From the NCBI RefSeq assembly GCF_937898475.1, contig NZ_CALEJS010000013.1, positions 124,001 through 188,000 of the forward strand: a stretch of DNA of 64,000 nucleotides, written 5' to 3'. The DNA comes from an uncultured Chitinophaga sp. (GTDB taxonomy: Bacteria; Bacteroidota; Bacteroidia; Chitinophagales; Chitinophagaceae). Position 1 is the stretch's first letter. The number at the start of each line of letters is the position of its first letter. Shown here piece after piece: positions 17,117 through 24,583 of this stretch. A model generated the notes under the pieces. That model worked only from the letters and a program-made list of their open reading frames with translations. It had not been told where the DNA came from and made no database searches. Position numbers and translations under genes: made by a program.

Positions 17117-18178
17117 ATGGCCCCACCTAAAACACCCAACGAGCGACAAGTTAACTCGGTAAGACCTTTCAGCAGCATCACCAGCCATATCGATCCGATG
17201 GTGTTGTATACTTTCCTGGCCTTGCTGGTAATTAGTGTGGCGATACTGGCTTTCAAGGCCGGTACGCATCAGGATTGCAGTAATATGAGCATAATGTTCA
17301 GCAGTCGTGAGCATGGTGTAAATAATACTTATACAGTTGGTGAAGTGATCACTTTCAAGGCCGGTAATACAGGTGAATCACGTTCGGGTTACAGTTGGAA
17401 TTTTGGTGATTCCAGTGCACAGCAGCAAGGGCAGCAGGTATATCACTCCTTTGCAGAGGCTGGTGATTATACCATCACGCTGCAGTCTGGCAAATGCAGC
17501 TGGCAGCAGGATATACGCGTGGTGAATCCCGCGCCTGTGAACACACCTCCACCGGTAGCGGATATATTTCCTGTGATAGAGGGGCCTGAAGAAGCATTTG
17601 TAGGCAAGCCTGCTACCTACCGTAACAGCACACCCGGCGCCAACCGCTGGGAATGGAGATTACAGCAGCCCAATGCGGAGACCCATAACGGTTCTTCGCA
17701 TACATATATCTTTAGCAGTCCGGGAGAAAGGATCATAACGCTGATCGTAAACGGAGATTCCAGCCGCATGGTAAAGAAACGTATACAGGTATTTCCCGCG
17801 CCGGCAACAAACCGTCCTGATAATTTTGTACCGCCGCCGTTCCCTGTGCAGGAAACCAAACCGGAGCCTGCCATAACGCCGCAGCCGGAGAAGCCTAAGG
17901 TGCCTTCCATCACGGATGATGAATTCCGCGTGATGCTCACGCAGTTAAACAACAAGCAGAAAACCACGCAGGACTTTGCTCCTTACCTGTGTAACAACCT
18001 GAATGCACGGGTATTGCTGAACGATAAGGAGGTGAAAACGTTCAATGAGTTCTGCAACGCCATCAGGGGCAAAAAACGTATCAAGATAGAAATGGTGAAT
18101 CTTATCAAGGACCAGGAAGGATGTGTGAAAGAGATCAGGATACGGTATGACAAAAAAGGATTCCTGGGTATATTTTAG
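17117..18178 (+). CDS. PKD-domain membrane protein of the T6SS (TssP-like, tentative)
   Basis: From the ATG at 17117 the product is 353 aa; an in-frame ATG at 17066 would add 17 basic residues. One membrane segment lies near residues 27-45 (MVLYTFLALLVISVAILAF), after a proline-rich cytoplasmic tail. Outside the membrane are a clear PKD domain (YSWNFGDSS, YHSFAEAGDYTITL), a second PKD/Ig-like domain (WEWRLQQPNAE, FSSPGERIITLIV), a proline-rich linker and a roughly 85-aa C-terminal domain (FRVMLTQLNNKQ to the end). This bitopic periplasmic layout and its position beside tssE-tssF suggest a membrane-complex subunit such as TssP; the name is inference. Confidence 0.7.
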   Translation: MAPPKTPNERQVNSVRPFSSITSHIDPMVLYTFLALLVISVAILAFKAGTHQDCSNMSIMFSSREHGVNNTYTVGEVITFKAGNTGESRSGYSWNFGDSSAQQQGQQVYHSFAEAGDYTITLQSGKCSWQQDIRVVNPAPVNTPPPVADIFPVIEGPEEAFVGKPATYRNSTPGANRWEWRLQQPNAETHNGSSHTYIFSSPGERIITLIVNGDSSRMVKKRIQVFPAPATNRPDNFVPPPFPVQETKPEPAITPQPEKPKVPSITDDEFRVMLTQLNNKQKTTQDFAPYLCNNLNARVLLNDKEVKTFNEFCNAIRGKKRIKIEMVNLIKDQEGCVKEIRIRYDKKGFLGIF

Positions 18179-18187
18179 CAAACAAAC

Positions 18188-18619
18188 ATGAAAGGACAAT
18201 ACTACCGGTTACCGCTTGACCTCTCCCGTATCCTTCAGAAAAAGGATATGCCGGTGTGCAACCTGGAAGAATCAGTGGGACAGCATATACACCTGCTGAT
18301 CACTACTGTGCTGGGAGAAAATAAAGATGATCCGGAGTATGGCTGCCAGTTGTGGGACAACGATTTTGATATCAAAGCCACCAACAACGAGATCAAGGAA
18401 CACGTTGAAAATGCCATCCGGCAGGCCATTGTGCGATATGAAAAAAGACTGGTACAGGTAAGGGTCACAGCGTTTGTGAGCCAGGAAGAGCTGTCTATGC
18501 TGAGTGGAAAGAAAATAAAGAAGAAAATTAAAGTGAGCGTTAACGGCACACTGGCCAAGAATAACAACCCGTTCCAGTACAGCAGTTATTTCTTTGTAAG
18601 CCCCTTGTCTTTTGACTGA
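18188..18619 (+). CDS. tssE: T6SS baseplate protein TssE (gp25-like)
   Basis: The 143-aa protein is homologous to phage T4 gp25, which staples the sheath to the baseplate. It shows the GPW/gp25 layout: an N-terminal helix with SVGQHIHLLITTVLGE, the DPEYGCQLWD turn, corresponding to the conserved EPR-like region followed by W-D-x-x-F, and a C-terminal strand pair (LVQVRVTAFVSQEE). It starts 9 bases after the PKD gene stop and ends 8 bases before tssF. Confidence 0.9.
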   Translation: MKGQYYRLPLDLSRILQKKDMPVCNLEESVGQHIHLLITTVLGENKDDPEYGCQLWDNDFDIKATNNEIKEHVENAIRQAIVRYEKRLVQVRVTAFVSQEELSMLSGKKIKKKIKVSVNGTLAKNNNPFQYSSYFFVSPLSFD

Positions 18620-18627
18620 TACAGATT

Positions 18628-20457
18628 ATGAAAGAGAAAAAAGAACGCATAAAGGACAGGATGTTAAAAACGGCCGCGCGCCTTTGGGGCTACCCGGATG
18701 TGGAAGTAGAAACATCTTTTGACCCTGTTGTGCAACTGCTGCTCGAAGCCTGTGCCAGCGAGCTGGAAAAGATATCCGGCGAGGTGGATGTATCGCACGC
18801 CAGGCTGGTAGAACGGCTGGCCCAGATCATGATGCCGGAGATCATCACCAGCAGTCAGCCTGCCTATGGCATATTGCACGCCAGCAGTAATGAAACAGTC
18901 ACCACCATTCAGGCAGATCACCAGTTCTTCTATAACAGCAGATCGGGACACAACAGCCCGGATATTTTCTTCAGCCCTGTTACACAGCACCGGCTTTTCC
19001 GCGGGCATATCCGTTATATGGCCATTGGCAGCAAGCTGTTTGAAAGCAGGGATCACTGGTTCAAGGAACAGGTGCTGCAGGGCGCCATTCTGCCGGATAC
19101 CGCCCCTAATCATATGTGGCTGGGCCTGTCTATGGATGTGATGCCCGAAAGCTTTGAAGGCCTCTCTTTCTTCTTTGACCTGCGTAATATTCATCAGCAG
19201 GAAATGTTTTATTATTACCTGCCCCAGGCGCGCTTCTTCATCAATGAGCAGGAGCTGCCTTTACAAAGCGGTTATTATCACAGCCGCGGAGAGCGGGAGG
19301 AAGCGCTGGATACGATGATGAACCTGGCCTTTGACACCAATGCCAGGTACAGCAGCGAAGTGCTGCAACGGTACCGCCGGCACTTCCTTACAATCAATAA
19401 CCCCTCAGCAGCCATAAAAGGAAGCACGGCACCGGAGAGACTGCGGCAGACATATGGAAAGGACTGGGCCAGTGTTGCACCCAATATTACCTGGATCAGG
19501 GTGGAGTTCCCGGAGGCCCTGCATCATACCCTGCTGGAAGACCTGTATTGCAATACGAACTGTTTCCCGGTGATCAACAAGCAGCTGAACGAACAGTCGC
19601 TGAAGCTGAACCGCTACCTGAACATCATTCCCCTGCATACACCCGATATTTTCTTTGATGTAAAAAGAGTGTATGACCTGGGCGGCGCCGATTATCATGT
19701 GCGCAATTTTACTACCGCAGGTGAAATGCAGGAAGGTGAACTGGTTGTACGCAGCAGTGGTATAGGCCGCTTTGATTCAAGAGAAGCCAAGGAAATTATT
19801 GCTTACCTCATTGAAGTGATACGGGATGAAAGCTCGCTGTTTGAAGAAGTGAAGAACGATTATGTAGCGGGCCGTATGCGCGAGCTGCATCAATTGATCG
19901 CCTCCCTGGAAGAACAATTGCAGCCATCCAGCAACAAAGGGAATATTCCTTACCTGATGGTCAAGCCCAGGGAACAGGCCAGTTACCTGTTCGTAGAATT
20001 CTATACCACCAATGGCACTGCCGCCAACAATATACGGATGGGCACCCGCCTGCAGGAATATGGGAATATACATGTACAACCCACCAGCATTACATTGGTC
20101 ACCAATACACAAGGGGGAAAAGACCGGCTGAGCATTGATGAAAAGATCAACCAGTACCGCTATCACCTGCTGTCTCATAACAGGATCGTTACGCCGGAAG
20201 ATATCAAGGCGCTCTGCAGGTATATTTTAGGCAAGGAGCTGAAGTCTGTAGCCGTTACCAAGGGCGTAACCCTGCTGCCAGGCGGCGCTGCGGGCTACAG
20301 CCGCAGTATTGATATCCGCATTACCCTGACCAGCCCCCCGGATAAATATACCAGCGGCAGCTTAAACTACCTGAAAGATGAACTGCTGACCCAATTGAAA
20401 GAACACGCCGCCAACAATTTTCCTTACCGCATATTCATGAACGACATACTTATGTGA
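18628..20457 (+). CDS. tssF: T6SS baseplate protein TssF
   Basis: The 609-aa protein is the large wedge subunit that with TssG, TssE and TssK forms the baseplate. The N-terminus (ERIKDRMLKTAARLWGYPD) and the segment ASELEKISGEVDVSHARLVERL resemble the start of TssF, where an early helix is followed by a conserved LLEA/FA-R region; PAYGILHASSNE and later long beta-rich domains fit. Family length is about 580-620. It is last in its block and ends against a hairpin shared with the converging transglycosylase gene. Confidence 0.88.
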   Translation: MKEKKERIKDRMLKTAARLWGYPDVEVETSFDPVVQLLLEACASELEKISGEVDVSHARLVERLAQIMMPEIITSSQPAYGILHASSNETVTTIQADHQFFYNSRSGHNSPDIFFSPVTQHRLFRGHIRYMAIGSKLFESRDHWFKEQVLQGAILPDTAPNHMWLGLSMDVMPESFEGLSFFFDLRNIHQQEMFYYYLPQARFFINEQELPLQSGYYHSRGEREEALDTMMNLAFDTNARYSSEVLQRYRRHFLTINNPSAAIKGSTAPERLRQTYGKDWASVAPNITWIRVEFPEALHHTLLEDLYCNTNCFPVINKQLNEQSLKLNRYLNIIPLHTPDIFFDVKRVYDLGGADYHVRNFTTAGEMQEGELVVRSSGIGRFDSREAKEIIAYLIEVIRDESSLFEEVKNDYVAGRMRELHQLIASLEEQLQPSSNKGNIPYLMVKPREQASYLFVEFYTTNGTAANNIRMGTRLQEYGNIHVQPTSITLVTNTQGGKDRLSIDEKINQYRYHLLSHNRIVTPEDIKALCRYILGKELKSVAVTKGVTLLPGGAAGYSRSIDIRITLTSPPDKYTSGSLNYLKDELLTQLKEHAANNFPYRIFMNDILM

Positions 20458-20466
20458 GTTTAATGG

Positions 20467-20543
20467 TTTGAGCGTTTGAAAGTTTGGAGGAGTACATTTT
20501 CAGGACGCCAGCAAACACTCAAACGCTCAAACTTTCAAACGCC
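20467..20543. terminator. Octamer-built hairpin at the tssF/transglycosylase convergence
   Basis: GCGTTTGAAAGTTTG (20472-20486) and its exact inverted copy (20528-20542) form a 15-bp stem. The right arm is four octamers in register: CAAACACT, CAAACGCT, CAAACTTT, CAAACGCC (20512-20543). It overlaps the last codons of the transglycosylase gene. A bidirectional terminator or RNA-stabilising end is likely. Confidence 0.75.
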
Positions 20544-21557
20544 TTTAATAAGCTTGACGGCGCCCCCTTCTTTCAATTGAGTTAAGGGCACCCCTTTGTT
20601 ACCGTCGTTATCGCATAGTACCAGGGTGTTGCCAAAACCGAGATCCACGTAAATACGGTTGCTCACCAGCCATCCCCTGCCGGAAATGTTGGTGTTCCTG
20701 CTGATGTACACGCCGTCTGCCTGCAGATCGTCCAGCAGCTGTACGCTTACGAGCTGGCCATCTGTAAAGGAGGCGCTGTTATGCAGGCGGGCATTATAGG
20801 TTTGTGCAGGTGTTTTGGTGCGTTTCTTTCCTACGGTGATACGGATGGTGTTGAAGGCAAGATCATTATCGGGGTTGGTGCTGCCGGCGAACACGGAAGC
20901 ATTGGTGGCATTCTTGTTAAAAACATTAAAGCCAAAACCGGGAAGATACAGTTCGGGGCTTTCAAATAGCTGCTTTACGGCAATGATCTTATAGATATAC
21001 TGGGCGGTTTCATTGTTCAGCATGAGCTGATAGTAATCTTTACTGCCCTGCTTACGTATGTTGCGGGAGATATTACCAGCGCCGGCGTTATAAGCAGCGG
21101 CTGCAAGGGTCCAGGACTGCAGCTGTCCGTACAGTTTACGCAGCAGCACACAAGCCGCCTGGGTGGCTTTGAGCAGGTGGTTACGTTCATCATATCCGTC
21201 ACCAACTACCAGTCCCAGTTCTGCGGCTGTACCTGGCATCAGCTGCCATACGCCCTGGGCGCCCACCGGCGAGGTGGCATTGGTAAACCCGCTTTCTACT
21301 ACGGGCAGGTACTTAAAATCTTCGGGGATCTGATATTGTTTGAGTATAGGAACAATAAGCGGGAAGTATTGTTCTGACTTGGCTTTCAGCAGGGGCAGAA
21401 AATTCTGATGACGCAACTGACCTTTGATCACATCCATGAGGCGATAGGATACAAAATCGCGTTCCATTGGCACAGCTTCCCCGCAGAAGTCCAGCTGCTG
21501 GGCCTTCACTGTGTTAACATACAGGCATAAAAACAATATGAGGTACCTGATGATCAT
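20535..21557 (-). CDS. Exported lytic transglycosylase (MltD/Slt type) in the T6SS locus
   Basis: The 340-aa protein has a signal peptide (LILFLCLYVNTVKAQQ). It contains an SLT domain: FKYLPVVESGF with the catalytic Glu of the VES motif, SPVGAQGVWQLMPGTA, and AAAYNAGAGNISR. These motifs cleave the glycan MurNAc-GlcNAc bond of peptidoglycan. The C-terminal 120 residues (after TVGKKRTKT) are a beta-rich segment with a weak SH3/LysM-like look; no clear LysM was seen. It follows the TraN-like gene by 24 bases in the clpV-tssB-tssC block, so a role in opening the wall for the secretion complex is likely. Alternatively it could be an ordinary wall-remodelling enzyme carried along. Confidence 0.85.
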   Translation of the reverse strand: MIIRYLILFLCLYVNTVKAQQLDFCGEAVPMERDFVSYRLMDVIKGQLRHQNFLPLLKAKSEQYFPLIVPILKQYQIPEDFKYLPVVESGFTNATSPVGAQGVWQLMPGTAAELGLVVGDGYDERNHLLKATQAACVLLRKLYGQLQSWTLAAAAYNAGAGNISRNIRKQGSKDYYQLMLNNETAQYIYKIIAVKQLFESPELYLPGFGFNVFNKNATNASVFAGSTNPDNDLAFNTIRITVGKKRTKTPAQTYNARLHNSASFTDGQLVSVQLLDDLQADGVYISRNTNISGRGWLVSNRIYVDLGFGNTLVLCDNDGNKGVPLTQLKEGGAVKLIKGV

Positions 21558-21581
21558 GATCGTTGATCCGGACTGCTTAGC

Positions 21582-22481
21582 TTATGGTGTGATCATATAC
21601 TTTGGCAATGCATTGACTGGTGTATAGAGCACCAGTTGTTTCTGATCTGCATTATTCTGCAATACGATGATCACTTCGTCGTTGCGTTTGAATGTGCGTG
21701 AAGGCACCACCAGTACAAGGTCCTGGTCTTCCTTCTTATCTACCTTTGCAGGTGTTTTCTTATATAACACCGGCATGGTGTACAGGCGGTCTGCCGCTTT
21801 GCTGTCCTTATACATCATAGTAGCTTTTACCGGCTGATAAGGCTGTTGCGAACGGTTTCTCAGCTTATAACAGAAATACACCAGGTTATTCAGTGTCATG
21901 GCATTTGAGAAGCTGAGGGAGATGCCGTTTACTTTTGTTTCGTACTGGCGGTTCACTTTCTTCTGTTTACCAAAATCCGCTGCTATTTTACCTACGGTAA
22001 AAGTATCTATTTCCGGATGCGCGGCGGCGGCGGCATCATCTGTCACCACGGGTATCTGTTCTCCGTCGCTGCCTTTTACAACGGCTGTTTGCGGGGCATT
22101 GCCCGCGCCTTTTTCTGCGCCGTCTTTACCTGAAAGCGTGTACTTCAGTTGCGTCAGGTCTACTTTATCCCGGTAGGCCAGGATGAGGTAGTGAATGTTA
22201 CCGCCTTCCCTTACAATCAGGTTGGTGGTTCTGGGCATTGGCGCCGTTGGCCTGATAAATACCAGGTTGCCGTCTACAATGCGGTAATCATAATCTGCAT
22301 TCTTGCCATCACCGATCTGGAAGGTGCTCACTGCTGCGTCACAGCTGATCAGTGTGGCTGCCCCCCTGGTGGTTAATATCGTATCTACGGAATTTCCTGT
22401 TTGTGCAATTGCCTGCCGGCTGCTGAACGCCAGCAAAGCGCACAAACATAAGCCGGCTATCACATGCCCTGTTCTTGTCAT
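21582..22481 (-). CDS. Exported TraN/DUF4138-like protein in the T6SS locus
   Basis: The start at 22481 gives 299 aa beginning MTRTGHVIAGLC with a signal peptide that ends about AIAQ. The mature protein is beta-rich. An N-terminal half with DAAVSTFQIGDGKN, a mid IRPTAPMPRTTNLIVREGGN stretch (read as PTAPMPRTTNL and IVREGGNIHYLILAY) and a C-terminal half with LVYFCYKLRNRSQQPYQP and LVLVVPSRTFKRNDEVIIVL follow the same order as TraN of Bacteroides conjugative transposons (DUF4138), which is related in role to VirB9 of type IV secretion. Its place between tssC and the transglycosylase suggests a periplasmic or outer-membrane T6SS component. Assignment is by memory of family pattern, not a search. 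Confidence 0.6.
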   Translation of the reverse strand: MTRTGHVIAGLCLCALLAFSSRQAIAQTGNSVDTILTTRGAATLISCDAAVSTFQIGDGKNADYDYRIVDGNLVFIRPTAPMPRTTNLIVREGGNIHYLILAYRDKVDLTQLKYTLSGKDGAEKGAGNAPQTAVVKGSDGEQIPVVTDDAAAAAHPEIDTFTVGKIAADFGKQKKVNRQYETKVNGISLSFSNAMTLNNLVYFCYKLRNRSQQPYQPVKATMMYKDSKAADRLYTMPVLYKKTPAKVDKKEDQDLVLVVPSRTFKRNDEVIIVLQNNADQKQLVLYTPVNALPKYMITP

Positions 22482-22589
22482 GCTTTCTGAAATAATTATT
22501 AACACAGGTATGGAATTAATGATATGATGTGCAGACAGGCGGATGCGCTTTTCAGCACATGCTCCTGTCTGCACATACGCTCAATGATG

Positions 22590-23969
22590 TTATTTGTTAT
22601 CCTGTTCGTATTCGGTTTCCCATTCATTCACATCTTCACCTTTATGGCCTTCCATTTTGATCAGGAAGTTCTTGGCCGGGAAATAAGGCTTGAGATGAAT
22701 ATCGAGGTGAATACGGTCTTTCTGTATCGGGTCCTGTTCAAAACGGCGGACGTTGAAATCCTCTATCAGTTTGTCCGGCCCGGTGATGCTGTCGAGGAAG
22801 CGGATAATCTGTTTCATGAGGTCTTTCCGCGTGTTGGCATTGAAGTTTTCAAATGCACGGCGGTTCAGGAAGTCCATCAGTACTTTGGTAACATAATCGA
22901 ACACGCGCACAACGGAGTAGGTTTGCAAACCGATATTATCGCCGTTGAACAATGTTTTGGCGCTGAAGGCCATGACCTTGCCATACTCTTTCACCATGGG
23001 AACGAGGCCCAGTTTTTCGAGGCTGGCTATTTCACTTTTCTTCAGTTCAAATTTTACGCCGTCCACTTCATTCATACCGCCGAATTTCTTACCGGCGGTT
23101 ACCTGCGACATGAGGGTTTTATAAATCTTGCCTGCCAGTGCGCCGGAAGGTGGTATGTACAGGTTATCGTCCTCTCCCACTTCATCAAATTTACCACGGC
23201 CTACCAGCCAGTTACAGGCCATGATCACATTGGAGCGGTGTATCTCACCACCGGTCAGATTAGCCTGCTCAAACATTTCCATTACATCATCCGGCGCATC
23301 CAGGTGCGAGAAGTCGGTGATGAGCATCACTTTACTGTTGTGCGCTATCTTGGCCCATTTCTCCAGCACTTTATTAGAACCCAGGTAACCCGGGATCACG
23401 AGCAGGCTGTAGTTGCCACGAAGGTCCAGCCTGTCGTAGTTCTGGATGATTTCCTGGTTGATGGCGTCAATAAAGCGGGTGTTATCCAGGTCTTTCAGCT
23501 GATCCAGCTCTACGTTGATGAACGCTACATTCTTTATCTTGTCTGATTCTGTGTTCTTGAAGAAGAGGGCTACGTTGCGGTAAGACTGTTCCAGTTCGCG
23601 GGTAGCTTCCACGGCTTCGGCAAGATTGGTATTCAGCACTTTTTCTGCCTGTTCTGCATGTTCAGCGCAGTAGTTCACCAGGTCATTGAGTTCTGCGTTG
23701 GTAGACAACACTTCTTCCCAGATCTTGAGTGATTTACGGAGATCGTCACGCTCGCCTTTCTTATTGGCTTCGGTGAGAAATATATTACGTCTTGCTTTAC
23801 GTTCAGGATTGAGGTTCTGGGCGCCATCAATAGATGCTTCCAGCAGGTCAAATCCCCCGTATTTTGCCAGCGCTGCAATACTTTGTTCAAGGGATAATTC
23901 CTGCGGTTGTGCTGCAGGCTGACCGGCAGTTTGCAGCTCCTGCTGCTGGTTTTTTTGTAGTTCTGCCAT
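22590..23969 (-). CDS. tssC: T6SS contractile sheath large subunit TssC
   Basis: The start at 23969 gives 459 aa beginning MAELQKNQQQELQ. With TssB it forms the sheath whose contraction drives secretion. Landmarks of TssC/VipB are present: ATRELEQSYRNVALFF near residue 117, FINVELDQLKDLDN, NYSLLVIPGYLGSN, ITDFSHLDAPDDVMEMFEQA, VIMACNWLVGRG and a C-terminal LDIHLKPYFPAKNFLIKM. The Gln/Ala-rich first 35 residues are low complexity. TssB lies 55 bases upstream. Confidence 0.93.
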   Translation of the reverse strand: MAELQKNQQQELQTAGQPAAQPQELSLEQSIAALAKYGGFDLLEASIDGAQNLNPERKARRNIFLTEANKKGERDDLRKSLKIWEEVLSTNAELNDLVNYCAEHAEQAEKVLNTNLAEAVEATRELEQSYRNVALFFKNTESDKIKNVAFINVELDQLKDLDNTRFIDAINQEIIQNYDRLDLRGNYSLLVIPGYLGSNKVLEKWAKIAHNSKVMLITDFSHLDAPDDVMEMFEQANLTGGEIHRSNVIMACNWLVGRGKFDEVGEDDNLYIPPSGALAGKIYKTLMSQVTAGKKFGGMNEVDGVKFELKKSEIASLEKLGLVPMVKEYGKVMAFSAKTLFNGDNIGLQTYSVVRVFDYVTKVLMDFLNRRAFENFNANTRKDLMKQIIRFLDSITGPDKLIEDFNVRRFEQDPIQKDRIHLDIHLKPYFPAKNFLIKMEGHKGEDVNEWETEYEQDNK

Positions 23970-23977
23970 AGCGATTG

Positions 23978-24005
23978 AATTATTCAATTACGAATTATCA
24001 AGGAT
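23978..24005. repeat. AATT heptamer repeat between tssB and tssC
   Basis: The units TGAATTA, TTCAATT, ACGAATT and ATCAAGG run in a 7-base period across the gap just upstream of tssC. The phrase ATTACGAATTATC also occurs at 5314. It is part of the short-period intergenic repeat pattern. Confidence 0.4.
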
Positions 24006-24024
24006 GTGATGCGGTGCATCGCGG

Positions 24025-24474
24025 TTATTTATTTGCGTCAAGGTCTTTTAACATACCTCTGATAGCGCTTAACAGGGCCTGTCTTGCAGACGGGTCTGCC
24101 AACGCAGTTTTCAGGATCTTATTCGTCTTCAGGTGTTTCATGATCTTGATGAACTGCTCTTTCTCTGCTGCGAGGTCATCCAGGAATGGACTTTGAGCGG
24201 TGATACCTTTTACACCGAAGTCTCCCAGGTTATGGAACTGTAATGTTTCGGGCACGGTGCGGCCCTCTGCATCATGAAAGGTTACGGGTACGGAAGGCTT
24301 GTAGTGTGCAAAAACATCTTCTACCGAGGTTAAACCTTGTACTATTTCGGGCTTAACGGGCGTTTGCTGGGTTAACTTTTCAGCAAACAGGGTGCGGTTA
24401 TGAGATATTTCAACAATGGCCTCATTGGCGTCGAGCTTTACCTCATTACCGCCAATTCCATAATTATCATTCAT
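24025..24474 (-). CDS. tssB: T6SS contractile sheath small subunit TssB
   Basis: The 149-aa protein fits TssB/VipA of the Bacteroidota type in length and position. It begins with a conserved short lead (YGIGGNEVKLDANEAI), has the VTFHDAEGRTVPETLQFHNL strand region (read as SVPVTFHDAEG and TVPETLQFHNLGDFG) and ends with a helical segment (KILKTALADPSARQALL). It would pair with TssC in the sheath and expose the ClpV recognition helix after contraction. It lies 110 bases downstream of clpV. Confidence 0.88.
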   Translation of the reverse strand: MNDNYGIGGNEVKLDANEAIVEISHNRTLFAEKLTQQTPVKPEIVQGLTSVEDVFAHYKPSVPVTFHDAEGRTVPETLQFHNLGDFGVKGITAQSPFLDDLAAEKEQFIKIMKHLKTNKILKTALADPSARQALLSAIRGMLKDLDANK

Positions 24475-24583
24475 AAGAAACGGTTTTATTATTATTGATG
24501 GTTACCCTTGTTACAATTTAATCAATTTATCTAAAATAGTTTTCAGCCTTTAGTGATGATGGAAGCGGATGATGTATTAATGA

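Noticed and set aside
22524..23546. A 340-codon plus-strand open frame in the T6SS locus
   Set aside because: It is antisense to tssC, which matches its family along its length; the product looks like a low-information shadow.
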